DNA of 64,000 bases, from NCBI GenBank assembly GCA_028283745.1, contig JAPWJZ010000009.1:305524-369523 (forward strand), read 5' to 3'. Under the pieces are notes generated by a model, which saw only the letters and a program-made list of their open reading frames with translations, was not told the origin of the DNA and did not search any database. Shown here one piece after another: positions 48,760-57,645 of this stretch. A program made the translations under genes and the position numbers. The stretch's first letter is position 1. Every line of letters starts with the position of its first letter. This stretch comes from Micavibrio sp. (lineage in GTDB: Bacteria > Pseudomonadota > Alphaproteobacteria > Micavibrionales > UBA2020).

Positions 48760-51192
48760 ATGACACTCAAAAGCATGTTCATGAAGCCGGTGGATATTTA
48801 CGACGACCACCCCAAAGCCCAGCGCATTATTAAAAAAACGCTCAAGATCTGCCTTTATACTGCGGGCTTTATCGGCTTTTGCGCGCTCCTGCTGGTGTCG
48901 CCGTGGGAAAAATCGGGCGTGAGCGTTATCAACGACGTGACGCAGCTGAACCCGATTGTGGTGGACGGCATTGCCACGCCAACGACGATTGAAGATATTC
49001 AAAAGATTGTACGGGAGCATAACGGCCCCGTTTCCATCGGCGGCGGGCGCTATTCCATGGGCGGGCAGACAGCAACGCAGGCTGCGCTGCAAATTGATAT
49101 GCGCCAGTTTAATAAAGTCTTGAGCCTTGATGAAAAGGCCAAAACCGTCACCGTTCAGCCCGGCGTGACATGGCGCGCATTGCAGGAATACCTTGACCCG
49201 AAAAACCTGTCTGTCGAAATTATGCAGACCTATGCGAATTTCACGGTCGGCGGGTCGCTGAGCGTCAACGTGCATGGCCGTTATATTGGCCTTGGGCCGC
49301 TTATCATGTCCGTCCGTTCCATCAAGGCCGTGCTGGCGGACGGCAGCCTTGTGGAGGCAACTCCCAAAAAGAACAGCGATATTTTCTATGGCGTCATCGG
49401 CGGCTACGGTGGCCTTGGCGTGATTGTGGAGGCAACGCTGGACGTTGCCGACAACGTGAAGGTCAAGCGCAGCGTCCACCGCATGCCGGTCGAGGATTAC
49501 ACCGAATACTTCAGCAAGATGGTGCGGGATGATAAAAAAGTCATCTTCCACAACGGGGATATTTACCCGCCGGACTACGACACCGTCAACGGCGTCAGCT
49601 GGAAGGAAACCAGCGAAGACGTCACGATAACCGACCGCCTGAAACCTGTGCAGTCGCACTACTGGGCCGAGAACCTGATGTATTACATCATGACCGAAAC
49701 CGGTTTCGGCCTTAAGTTCCGCGAAAACTATTTCGAGCCCGCATGGTACGACAACAAAACCATCACCTGGCGCAACCACGAAGCCAGCTATGACGTGCAC
49801 GAGCTGGAACCGCCCAGCCGCCGCTGGTCCACCTATGTGCTGGATGAATATTTTGTGCCGGTCGAAAAGTTTGACACCTTCCTGCCGCTGATGGCCAATA
49901 TTTTCAAGAAACACAACGTCAACGTCATCAACGTGTCCATTCGCCACGCGAAGGCGGACCCGGGGTCACTACTCGCCTGGGCGCGGAAGGAAACCTTTGC
50001 GTTTGTCGTGTACTACAAGCAAGGCACCTCGGACGCGGCGAAAAAGGAAGTCGGCGTCTGGACGCGCGAAATGGCGGATGCCGCTATTTCGGTCGGCGGC
50101 GCATGGTACCTGCCCTACCAGCCGCACCCGACGCTGGAACAGTTTTTAAAAGCCTACCCCCGCGCGCCGGAATATTTCGCGCTGAAAAAACGCCTAGACC
50201 CGCAATATAAGTTCCGCAACAAATTGTGGGATCATTACTACTTCCGCGACGATGCCGAAAAAGCCGTCAAGGTCGCGATTGACAACACGCCCGATTATAA
50301 ACGGCCGGAGGAGCAGACATATTTGACCCTGCCCGAATGGTATATCGTCTTCAGCCCGGATGAATATGCGCAGTCGTTGAAAAAAGCGCCGCCTTCCGCC
50401 TTTCCCTACTTTGGCAGCATCGCGCAGTTCTGGCAGGTTTATCACCACGTCATTTTGCAGACGCGCGATGGCTACCCCGTCAACTGGGGCTACCACGCCA
50501 TGATCGCCGTGATTGGCACCAGCTATACGCTGGAGCTTGCCGTGAAGGGCATCTACGAAAACACGGTTGGCCGCATTACCGAATGGGTCGGCAACCGCGG
50601 CGCGCTGACGCCCGACATGAAAGTCGAAACCTTCCAGCAGCAGGTGGCGCAGGACTACGTTGATTTCATCCGCCTGAAGCCGTGGTACGAATACCCGTTC
50701 TATACCAAGTTCAAGGGTCTGTGGGCGGTGGATGAATCTCCCCAAACCAGCAGCTTCCGCAGCTGGGAACGCCGCTTGGTCTTCTCCGCCGAATTGCTGT
50801 TCAAGGCATTCTATGGCTGGGCCATCGGCCTTGGCACGCATGCAACCTACGGCGTTGCGCCGGAAACAATCTGGGTTGTGGTGTCAAACCACGGGCAGCA
50901 AAAGCTGGTTTCCCTGCCGCGCTATGAAGCCTTTACGGCCGCCGTGCCGAAAATGGTGAAAGACGGCACGCAGTTCATCGAGGTCGCGGGCAACAAAACC
51001 ATCCTCATGACCGTCATCGCCCCGCGCAGCTGGCAGTACAAGGATGCAGGCAGCGTGATGTATGCATGGCCCATTTTGACGGAAGACAAGCTTCAGCGCG
51101 TCGCTATCAGCCTGCCTGTCGAAAAGCTGCATGAAATTCTGCCCGCCTTTGACAAGGCAGGCGTGAAGGTTGACCATATCTTCGATTATTAA
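48760..51192 (+). CDS. Membrane-anchored FAD-linked oxidase with unassigned C-terminal domain
   Basis: 810 residues. A membrane helix (about 28-47, LKICLYTAGFIGFCALLLV) precedes an FAD-binding type 4 domain (about 70-250). It has GPVSIGGGRYSMGGQ, VQPGVTWRALQEYL, FTVGGSLSVNVHGRYIG and GGYGGLGVIVEATLDV, as in sugar-lactone and alditol oxidases. The position of the flavin-linking His reads Tyr98. Residues about 500-810, from YLTLPEWYIVFSPDEYA on, form an extra domain with WGYHAM, a hydrophobic segment and a C-terminal beta-rich part that I cannot assign. The substrate is unknown. It is coupled to the exported methyltransferase. Confidence 0.8.
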   Translation: MTLKSMFMKPVDIYDDHPKAQRIIKKTLKICLYTAGFIGFCALLLVSPWEKSGVSVINDVTQLNPIVVDGIATPTTIEDIQKIVREHNGPVSIGGGRYSMGGQTATQAALQIDMRQFNKVLSLDEKAKTVTVQPGVTWRALQEYLDPKNLSVEIMQTYANFTVGGSLSVNVHGRYIGLGPLIMSVRSIKAVLADGSLVEATPKKNSDIFYGVIGGYGGLGVIVEATLDVADNVKVKRSVHRMPVEDYTEYFSKMVRDDKKVIFHNGDIYPPDYDTVNGVSWKETSEDVTITDRLKPVQSHYWAENLMYYIMTETGFGLKFRENYFEPAWYDNKTITWRNHEASYDVHELEPPSRRWSTYVLDEYFVPVEKFDTFLPLMANIFKKHNVNVINVSIRHAKADPGSLLAWARKETFAFVVYYKQGTSDAAKKEVGVWTREMADAAISVGGAWYLPYQPHPTLEQFLKAYPRAPEYFALKKRLDPQYKFRNKLWDHYYFRDDAEKAVKVAIDNTPDYKRPEEQTYLTLPEWYIVFSPDEYAQSLKKAPPSAFPYFGSIAQFWQVYHHVILQTRDGYPVNWGYHAMIAVIGTSYTLELAVKGIYENTVGRITEWVGNRGALTPDMKVETFQQQVAQDYVDFIRLKPWYEYPFYTKFKGLWAVDESPQTSSFRSWERRLVFSAELLFKAFYGWAIGLGTHATYGVAPETIWVVVSNHGQQKLVSLPRYEAFTAAVPKMVKDGTQFIEVAGNKTILMTVIAPRSWQYKDAGSVMYAWPILTEDKLQRVAISLPVEKLHEILPAFDKAGVKVDHIFDY

Positions 51193-51197
51193 ACCAA

Positions 51198-52061
51198 TTA
51201 AGGCTTCGGCGGCTTCCGGCCCTTGAACAGCATTTGCGATTTGGGGCTTTGCTGCCAGTTGGGGTTGGCGGGAATGTCGTTGTCATTCGCGCCGCCGGGG
51301 AAATGGATGCCGGGGTACTTCGTTTTATCGAAGGGTTTCCAGTCGCCTTCCTTTTGCGCCAGGCGGTCCAGCACAATCGTGACGCTCAACGTATTCGCGA
51401 CCATGCCCATGTGGCTGCCGGTCACTTCAATATTTTCGGTCTGCGCCGTTTTGGGGTTTAGCGCCGCGTGCCAGTCCACCACGCCGTCATCCTGCGAATA
51501 CAGCGATGTTGTGGGCACCGGCGGCGGGGTCAGCCCGCGCGCGCCAATATCATCCAGCTTTGCATCAATGCTGTTGGGCTGGAAGAATTTATAAACCTGC
51601 TCCAACCGTTCAGAGGTCGCGGCGGCAGGGTCGTGCAGCATGCCGAAGGGCGTGCCGAGGGTAATTACATCGCGCACCATTTCGGGGAATTCGCGGGCCA
51701 GCTCGCGCGCGTAAACGCCGCCAAGGCTGTGGCCGATCAGCGTGACCTTCTGCCCGCCGTTTTCCTCGAACACCGCTTGCAGGCGGTTTTTCAGATGCTC
51801 GGCGGTTTTTTCATCGAAGCCGAGGTTAAAGCCGTTATCCCAGCCGTATACCTTATAGCCTTTGTCGGCCATGCAGCTGCGCAGAGGGAAGGTAAACGCG
51901 TCGCTGGTCAAAAAGCCCGGCAACAGCAGCACGGGGTGCCCATCGCCATTCGGCAATTTATCCTTGAGAGACGGCCAGCTGAGCTGCAGGCCGCCGTATT
52001 CCATGGCGGCGCGCTGCAGCTCGGTCGTGGAATTGAAGATCTGTTTCAGTTTCTTGAACAT
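51198..52061 (-). CDS. Alpha/beta hydrolase, triacylglycerol-lipase-like
   Basis: 287 residues, no signal peptide. HPVLLLPGFLTSDAFTFPLR is the oxyanion loop, VTLIGHSLGGVYARELA the nucleophile elbow, YSQDDGVVDW the acid and VTGSHMGMVAN the catalytic His, as in lipase/esterase and acyltransferase-like families. It converges with the FAD oxidase gene with 5 bp between stops. It is the last gene before the sequence changes character. Confidence 0.85.
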   Translation of the reverse strand: MFKKLKQIFNSTTELQRAAMEYGGLQLSWPSLKDKLPNGDGHPVLLLPGFLTSDAFTFPLRSCMADKGYKVYGWDNGFNLGFDEKTAEHLKNRLQAVFEENGGQKVTLIGHSLGGVYARELAREFPEMVRDVITLGTPFGMLHDPAAATSERLEQVYKFFQPNSIDAKLDDIGARGLTPPPVPTTSLYSQDDGVVDWHAALNPKTAQTENIEVTGSHMGMVANTLSVTIVLDRLAQKEGDWKPFDKTKYPGIHFPGGANDNDIPANPNWQQSPKSQMLFKGRKPPKP

Positions 52062-52447
52062 GCGACCTCAGTTTTCCGGTTATCGGCTTTGTGAATTGTG
52101 GAAAAATGTTGCGCCATAATACGCCCTGCGGCAATACCTAAAGCGCCAAAACCTGCTAAAAATGATAAGAATATGCCAATAATTGGAAAATAATTTCATT
52201 TATGAGAAATTATAAACCCATATTTTGTATTTAAATTTCATACAGCAGTTCGTTTGCAGCAAAAACCGCTGCTCACCAGTTATTAACTTGTCTATGCGAA
52301 AGTGTATTTAGGGAATAGCCCCTGATACTGGGAAACAGCCCGGTCACTGACCATATAATTATGTACGAACTTATATGTGAAGGGATAAAGCAAATTGCAA
52401 GGCAGTGCAATTTGCGCTTTGTCGCAAAGTGTGAAAACCTTGCCCTA
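52062..52447. other. 386-bp AT-rich gap containing the probable junction of two unlike sequences
   Basis: No credible gene is seen here. Left of it every frame but one is intact; right of it most genes have indels. It holds short inverted repeats (GCAGC/GCTGC at 52256-52272; the 10-bp pair at 52390-52415; CTTTG/CAAAG at 52417-52429) and no transposase, tRNA or attachment-site-like duplication that I can see. The join may be an assembly fusion. Confidence 0.55.
52390..52415. repeat. Perfect inverted repeat upstream of the MHS transporter gene
   Basis: GCAAATTGCA and TGCAATTTGC flank AGGCAG, ending 32 bp before the ATG at 52448. The dyad could be an operator or an RNA hairpin. A second small hairpin (CTTTG-TCG-CAAAG) follows directly. 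Confidence 0.6.
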
Positions 52448-53720
52448 ATGACACAGCAGGGCAACAAACTGGGTTCCATCCTCGGCGGATCGATCGGCAA
52501 TCTGGTCGAATGGTACGACTGGTACGTCTATTCGGCCTTCACCCTCTATTTTTCCAAAGCCTTCTTCCCCAATTCGAGCCCGACGGCGCAATTGCTCAAT
52601 ACGGCGGCGATCTTTGCGGTCGGGTTTTTCATGCGGCCGATCGGCGGCTGGCTGCTGGGCTGGTACGCCGACCGTTTCGGCCGCAAATCCGGTCTGACCG
52701 CCTCGATCCTGCTGATGTGCGGCGGTTCGCTGATCATCGCCTGCACGCCGGGATACGCCACGATCGGCATAGCCGCACCGGCACTGCTATTACTGGCGCG
52801 GTTGTTACAAGGCTTAAGTGTCGGTGGTGAATATGGCGCCAGCGCCACCTATCTGTCGGAAATGGCAGGTAAAACCCATCGCGGCTTCTGGTCGAGCTTC
52901 CAGTCTGTCACTCTGATCATGGGGCAACTTATCGCATTGGGCGTGCTGATCGCCTTGCAAAAGTGGCTGCTGACACCTGCCGAACTTGATGCCTGGGGCT
53001 GGCGGATACCGTTTGTGATTGGTGCCATTCTGGCGCTTGCGGCGGGGTTTATCCGCGCCGCCTGCTCAGGCAGCCTCGTTTGAAGAGGGGCGCAAGTTCG
53101 CCCGCAACCGCACGCTGACTCTTCTGCGTGAACATCCGTGGCAGGCTTTGCAGGTGGTAGGGCTAACGCTCGGCGGCACGGTCGCCTTCTATACCTATAC
53201 CACCTATATGCAGAAATTTCTCGTCAATACCGCCGGCTGGAGCAAGACCGACGCCACCAATCTGTCGGCCCTGACCCTGTTCCTCTACATGCTGGCGCAA
53301 CCGCTTTCCGGGCCTTTGTCGGGCAGATCCGTAAGCGGCCTCTGCTGCTCGGCTTTGGTGTGCTGGGCGTGATCTTCACCGTGCCGATCATGACCGCACT
53401 GGCTCATGTGCAGAGTTTCTGGCCAGCCTTCGGACTGGTTATGGCGGCACTGGTGATCGTCAGTGGCTATACGTCGATCAATGCGGTGGTGAAGGCGGAG
53501 TTGTTTCCATCGCATGTCAGGGCACTCGGCGTGGCTCTGCCCTATGCCGTGGCGGTCTCGCTGTTCGGCGGCTCGGCGGAATATGTGGCGTTGTGGCTGA
53601 AACAGGCCGGGAACTGACTTCTTCTGGTACGTGACCGGCTGTATCGCCGTATCCCTGCTGGTCTATGTCTTTACGGCCGATACCAAGGTGAAGACTGCCT
53701 TCCATCCGGATGAGGGCTAA
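52448..53720 (+). pseudogene. MHS-family major facilitator (KgtP-like), frameshifted
   Basis: ATG at 52448 ([20 protein letters not shown]). The first part shows [32 protein letters not shown] and [21 protein letters not shown], signatures of proton-linked alpha-ketoglutarate and related metabolite symporters. The frame changes near 53060 (into [16 protein letters not shown]), near 53325 (into [14 protein letters not shown]) and near 53610 (into FFWYVTGCIAVSLLVYVF), ending with DEG-stop at 53720. Pieces together give a normal full-length transporter, so the breaks are probably sequencing errors or recent damage. The last 4 bp overlap the convergent DUF3597 gene. Confidence 0.8.
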
Positions 53721-54142
53721 TTTTTCAGCTCGGCCGGCACCTTGCCGCCGTTTTCGGCGAGCTTGGTCATGACCTGCTTGTGCAGCCAGACATTCATGGC
53801 GCCGGAATGGCGCAGATCGCCGGTAAAGCCTAACTCTTCCGCCAGGGCCTGACGGACACCGAGATCCGACTCCAACCCCACCAGTTTCAGCAGGTCGACG
53901 ATGGACATGCGCCAGTTCAGCTTCACGTCGCGTTTGGCATTTTCCTGATCGAGGATAGCGGCGACATCGACCTGTTCCATGACCGGTGCTGGCATGGGAT
54001 CTGCCATGGTGGTGGCGGGTTCGATGGCTTCGGAGGTATGAAGGGACTCTTTTTCGGCGGGGATGGGTTGCCGGGGGCGGGGTACAATCTGATCGCCGTG
54101 CTTGTGGAAGATGAAGTCCTTGATCTGGCTGAAAATACTCAT
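53717..54142 (-). CDS. DUF3597 domain protein
   Basis: 141 residues. The C-terminal two thirds match DUF3597: VDVAAILDQENAKRDVKLNWRMSIVDLLKLVGLESDL, then AEELGFTGDLRHSGAMNVWLHKQVM and ENGGKVPAELKN. The N-terminus is a short helix plus a Pro-rich linker. Function unknown; the fold is a small helical bundle. It is one of the few intact genes in the right part. Confidence 0.85.
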   Translation of the reverse strand: MSIFSQIKDFIFHKHGDQIVPRPRQPIPAEKESLHTSEAIEPATTMADPMPAPVMEQVDVAAILDQENAKRDVKLNWRMSIVDLLKLVGLESDLGVRQALAEELGFTGDLRHSGAMNVWLHKQVMTKLAENGGKVPAELKN

Positions 54143-54231
54143 AGAGTTTACTCCGTCTTGTCAAACCCCCGTTCGCCACGACCCATCATTCCTGCTTAGG
54201 CCATAAGATTATAAAAATGCGATAAGGGAGT

Positions 54232-55053
54232 TCAGGACTTTCTCATGTGAAGCCGATGATGGAAGGCCGGCGCCTGGTCGCTGGCAGCGCGGGCGGCCAT
54301 GTCGCGTACCCGCTGTTCGGCGCCGAAAATCAGTTCGGGGATCAGGGCGACCTCCGGCAGGTTCTTCCAGTATTTCTTCGGCATTTCCGCCTGCATCGCC
54401 TTCACCTTCAGCCGGGCTGGATTGAAGATATGGGCGTAGTAGATGCGCCACAGGTCGTCGGCCTCGTCGCTGATGTCTGGTCGCTCCGCCGGTTCATCGC
54501 TGAAGCGCACGGTCTCGCCATCCCAGGCGATGGAGCCTTTCGGTGTGGCGATCAGCCAGTCCATATCGGTGAAGCGGCGCTGGAAGAAACCGGCATTGCG
54601 GGCGACGATATATTGATCGGGTTCGAACCAGGCCACGAAGGCGCGGCGATCCGTTTCGCAAGGGATTTCCTTGAAGCGCACAAAGGCGTGCATCTTGTGG
54701 CTGTCACGATGGACCGAGCGATCGAGGGCATGAGCGCGGGCAATATCCGGATCAGTACGGACATGCAGCAGATCCTTCTCGGTTTGCAGGCGCCACAGCA
54801 GGCGATAGGCCAGATCGAACCGGCCGGGGTCGCTATGGCAGATTAAACTTTCGGCCAGGGGCAGGAAGTCCTTCGGTACGGAGACGGCGCGGGCAATGGC
54901 CTTCGGTGCGGTCAGCGCGGGAAAGAGTTCCTGACTGACAGCCTCCTCGCTCAGCCAGTCGATATCGCGCGGGGATACGCCTTTTGTCAGCAGATCACGC
55001 GCGGCGTCGCGCCACTCGCCAAAGTCACCGCGGGCGCGCAAGACCACCTGCAT
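54232..55053 (-). CDS. TIGR03915-type putative DNA repair/metabolism protein
   Basis: 273 residues with the family run DLAYRLLWRLQTEKDLLHVRTDPDI, HKMHAFVRFKEI, FVAWFEPDQYIVARNAGFFQRRFTDMDWLIATP and DDLWRIYYAHIFNPARLKVKAMQAEMPKKYWKNLPE. The family (with a DUF4130 core) is almost always encoded with the radical-SAM protein of the TIGR03916 type, here at 55484. The function is not established; DNA modification or repair has been proposed. The C-terminus lacks a visible uracil-glycosylase domain, so this is the short form. Confidence 0.85.
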   Translation of the reverse strand: MQVVLRARGDFGEWRDAARDLLTKGVSPRDIDWLSEEAVSQELFPALTAPKAIARAVSVPKDFLPLAESLICHSDPGRFDLAYRLLWRLQTEKDLLHVRTDPDIARAHALDRSVHRDSHKMHAFVRFKEIPCETDRRAFVAWFEPDQYIVARNAGFFQRRFTDMDWLIATPKGSIAWDGETVRFSDEPAERPDISDEADDLWRIYYAHIFNPARLKVKAMQAEMPKKYWKNLPEVALIPELIFGAEQRVRDMAARAASDQAPAFHHRLHMRKS

Positions 55054-55057
55054 ACTG

Positions 55058-55420
55058 TTATTTCAGCCCCAGCTTTTCTTTCAGATCGGCGGAAAGATCA
55101 TGGCCCTCTTCCCAAACGGCGTGCGGCCGGCCGCAAAGCTCGGCCGCACCGGCGCCTAGTGATTGCTCATAGCCGCTGGTCTTGATCGTGGAAAACGGTG
55201 TCCATTCAGCATTCTCCGCCGTTCGGAATTCGCCGCAAATCAGATAATTCCGGTTATCGCCATTCGGAATATAACCCAGGCGCAGGTTGCGGATATCGGT
55301 GGGTTTTGGCGGCTGGTGCGTCTGAAAATCGCTTGCTGAATCGTTCAGCAATTCTTCGGTTACAGCCGGCTGGCCGAGCAGGTGGACGCCGGCCATCAAC
55401 GCCAAAATCAAGGTCTTCAT
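55058..55420 (-). CDS. Hypothetical exported protein between the repair-pair genes
   Basis: 120 residues with a weak signal peptide (MKTLILALMAGVHLLGQPAV). The mature part has two Cys (LICGEFRT and AELCGRPHA) that could form a disulfide. It ends 4 bp before the TIGR03915-type gene and starts 63 bp after the radical-SAM gene, so it sits inside that pair. No family recognised. Confidence 0.55.
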   Translation of the reverse strand: MKTLILALMAGVHLLGQPAVTEELLNDSASDFQTHQPPKPTDIRNLRLGYIPNGDNRNYLICGEFRTAENAEWTPFSTIKTSGYEQSLGAGAAELCGRPHAVWEEGHDLSADLKEKLGLK

Positions 55421-55483
55421 TTTCTCTCTCCATCCGGCTTGCTGTGTGACATGGGCACGCCATTCGTTATCTGCAATCCGGAC

Positions 55484-56710
55484 TCACAACAGTTGCAGTT
55501 GCTGCGGTTGCGGTTTGAACATCTCACGCAGGTCGCCGCGGTCGATCAGTTTCAGCGGCGTCCAGCCGGCGGCTTCGATAAAGGCCTGCACCTTCTTTAC
55601 GGAAACTTTCAACCGAGCCAGATCATCGAGCGCCAGCCGCTTGTAGCGCCGGGTATTGAGGATCGCGGTGACCGTTTTTACGCCGAAGCCCGGCACGCGC
55701 AGCAGCATCTCTTTTTGCGCCCTGTTGATATCGACCGGGAAGTGCGCGCGGTTTTCCAGTGCCCAGGCCAGCTTGGGGTCAAGGTCGAGATCGAGCATGC
55801 CATCGGGCCGGGCGGCGGTAATCTCGTCGATACCGAAGCCATAGAACCGCATTAGCCAGTCGGCCTGATACAAACGATGCTCGCGCACGAGCGGCGGCCT
55901 GACCAACGGCAAGCGCGCGCTGCTGTCGGGGATCGGACTGAACGCCGAATAATAGACGCGCTTGAGCTGGTAGGAGCCATAGAGCGCCGCGCTACGGGCC
56001 AGAATGTCGCCGTCCCGGGCCGCGTCGGCGCCCACGATCAGTTGGGTCGACTGACCCGTGGCGAAGCGACGGCGGCCAGCCTTGCGCGCTGGCTCGGCTC
56101 GGTCTTCGATATGCAGCCGCATGCGGCCCATGGCCTTCTTGATCCCGGTCGCGTCCTTCTCGGGCGCCAACACCGCCAGGCTCTCGTCGCGGGGCAGTTC
56201 GACATTGATCGACACCCGGTCCGCATAGAGCCCCGCCTCCGCGGCCAGTTCGGGAGACGCCTCGGGGATCAGCTTCAGGTGGATATAGCCGCGAAAGTCG
56301 TGATCCAGCCGCAGCGACCTGGCCACCCGGACCATCTCCTCCATCGTGTAATCCCCCGTCTGGATCACGCCTGACGAAAGGAACAGCCCCTCGATATAGT
56401 TGCGCTTGTAGAAGTTGAGGGTGAGATCGACGACCTCTTTCACCGTGAAGCGGGCCCGCGCGACATTGGACGACACCCGGTTCACGCAATAGGCGCAATC
56501 ATAGATGCAGAAGTTGGTGAGCAGGATCTTCAACAGGCTGATGCAGCGTCCATCAGGCGCATAGGCATGGCAGATGCCCATGCCTTCGGTCGAGCCAACA
56601 CCCTTGCCGCCGATGGAGTTGCGCTTCTGGGCCCCGGACGAGGCGCAGGACGCGTCGTACTTGGCCGCGTCCGACAGGATGGCGAGTCTCTCTTTAAGAG
56701 TCTTTTTCAT
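55484..56710 (-). CDS. Radical-SAM putative DNA modification/repair protein (TIGR03916 type)
   Basis: 408 residues. The radical-SAM cluster motif is LTNFCIYDCAYCVNRVSS (CX3CX2C), with GICHAYAPDGRCISLLK before it and GLFLSSGVIQTGDYTMEEMV after it. The C-terminus holds helix-hairpin-helix elements (MLLRVPGFGVKTVTAILNTRRYKRL and DLARLKVSVKKVQAFI), which suggest DNA binding. The protein is intact. It works as a pair with the gene at 54232, whose product is the usual partner. Confidence 0.9.
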   Translation of the reverse strand: MKKTLKERLAILSDAAKYDASCASSGAQKRNSIGGKGVGSTEGMGICHAYAPDGRCISLLKILLTNFCIYDCAYCVNRVSSNVARARFTVKEVVDLTLNFYKRNYIEGLFLSSGVIQTGDYTMEEMVRVARSLRLDHDFRGYIHLKLIPEASPELAAEAGLYADRVSINVELPRDESLAVLAPEKDATGIKKAMGRMRLHIEDRAEPARKAGRRRFATGQSTQLIVGADAARDGDILARSAALYGSYQLKRVYYSAFSPIPDSSARLPLVRPPLVREHRLYQADWLMRFYGFGIDEITAARPDGMLDLDLDPKLAWALENRAHFPVDINRAQKEMLLRVPGFGVKTVTAILNTRRYKRLALDDLARLKVSVKKVQAFIEAAGWTPLKLIDRGDLREMFKPQPQQLQLL

Positions 56711-56765
56711 AAATGTTCATGATATGTTCTATTTTCTGTGACGTCAATCCATGTATGGTTGCGCC

Positions 56766-57084
56766 ATGACCGATATCGTGACCGTTTCCATCGCTTGTGC
56801 AGACGAGACCGAGGCGCAAAGCCTGACCGGCTTGTTGGTCACCGCCCATCTGGCCGCCTGCGTGCAGACCCATGCCGTCCATGCGACCTATCGCTGGCTG
56901 GGCGAGATCGACACGGCTGACGAGATCATGCTGGACGGCCAAGACCCTGATGGAAAAACTGCCGATGCTGGAAAAGCTGGTCAAGCAGCACCACAGTTAC
57001 GAGGTGCCGGAAATCCTCGCCACGCCAGTAGTCTGGGCCGGTGCGGACTATGAAAAATGGCTGCGCGAGTCGCTGGAAGTTTAG
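56766..57084 (+). pseudogene. cutA: Divalent-cation tolerance protein CutA, one frameshift
   Basis: ATG at 56766 (MTDIVTVSIACADETEAQSL). The first half has LLVTAHLAACVQTHAVHATYRWLGEID. The frame breaks near 56933, where CTGGACGGCC stands for an expected CTGACGGCC. The second half then reads AKTLMEKLPMLEKLVKQHHSYEVPEILATPVVWAGADYEKWL. A single extra G in a GG pair explains the break. CutA forms a small cytoplasmic trimer; its function is debated. Divergent from the radical-SAM gene with 55 bp between them. Confidence 0.88.
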
Positions 57085-57356
57085 CCCGCCCTTTGCTTTT
57101 TTGCGCGCCATATTTGGATGGTGCCGGACGCAATCCTTAATATAAATGCAATTACAAAGGCTAAGGTGGCGTAAATCCAAATGGCTCCGAATTGAGAGAC
57201 ATAGCTTCCAATAGTTATTTGAAGGAAGGGGATAAGGAGTAAGGAGCCGCCACACAAGATTGGGATAAGGGCTATATAAAGTACGAAAAGTTTTAAGACC
57301 CACAGTGGCCAGGGCACAGGCGGGACATTGTCATTCGAAAACTGTGTCCAGATCAA
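57081..57356 (-). CDS. Small hypothetical membrane protein
   Basis: About 91 residues from a TTG at 57356 (a later GTG is possible). Two hydrophobic segments, PWPLWVLKLFVLYIALIPIL and IGSYVSQFGAIWIYATLAFVIAFILRI, with a basic end (WRAKKQRAG). It overlaps the end of the membrane gene to its right by 26 bp. AT-richer than its neighbours. No family recognised. Confidence 0.45.
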   Translation of the reverse strand: MIWTQFSNDNVPPVPWPLWVLKLFVLYIALIPILCGGSLLLIPFLQITIGSYVSQFGAIWIYATLAFVIAFILRIASGTIQIWRAKKQRAG

Positions 57357-57623
57357 AATTCCGTTGTTTCAGAATTCTCTTGATAAGCAGGAAGATGAAA
57401 AAGGCTGCGGCTGATCCTGCAACCCATAGCGCGACAATTTGCCATTTGATGAAAAGATTATCTGGAAGCGTAACTATATTGCCGCCCAAAATCGAATCCC
57501 AAATGTCTAGGCCACCATCACTTGGTACGGCGAAATAAAACATAGCAATAATCAGAAAACCCGCAAGCCGTGCAGCCCGCCAGATATTTCAAAATCCAGA
57601 TGAATGTAGCCTTCTTGTTTCAT
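57331..57623 (-). pseudogene. Small hypothetical membrane protein, likely frameshifted near its start
   Basis: An ATG at 57623 with AGAGGGGG before it gives MKQEGYIHLDFEIS, but the frame then ends early. A shift near 57590 leads into WRAARLAGFLIIAMFYFAV and on to 57331 (WQIVALWVAGSAAAFFIFLLI). Joined, this is a two-helix protein of about 96 residues. The alternative is a 70-residue protein starting at 57543. Function unknown. Confidence 0.4.
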
Positions 57624-57645
57624 GTCCCCCTCTTAAATTTACTTA

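Noticed and set aside
52361..52447. An earlier ATG adding 29 residues to the MHS transporter
   Set aside because: The added residues span the inverted repeats and do not resemble the family N-terminus, which begins near [10 protein letters not shown].
52062..52447. An insertion sequence or integration site at the boundary
   Set aside because: No transposase or integrase frame, no tRNA and no flanking direct repeats were found there.
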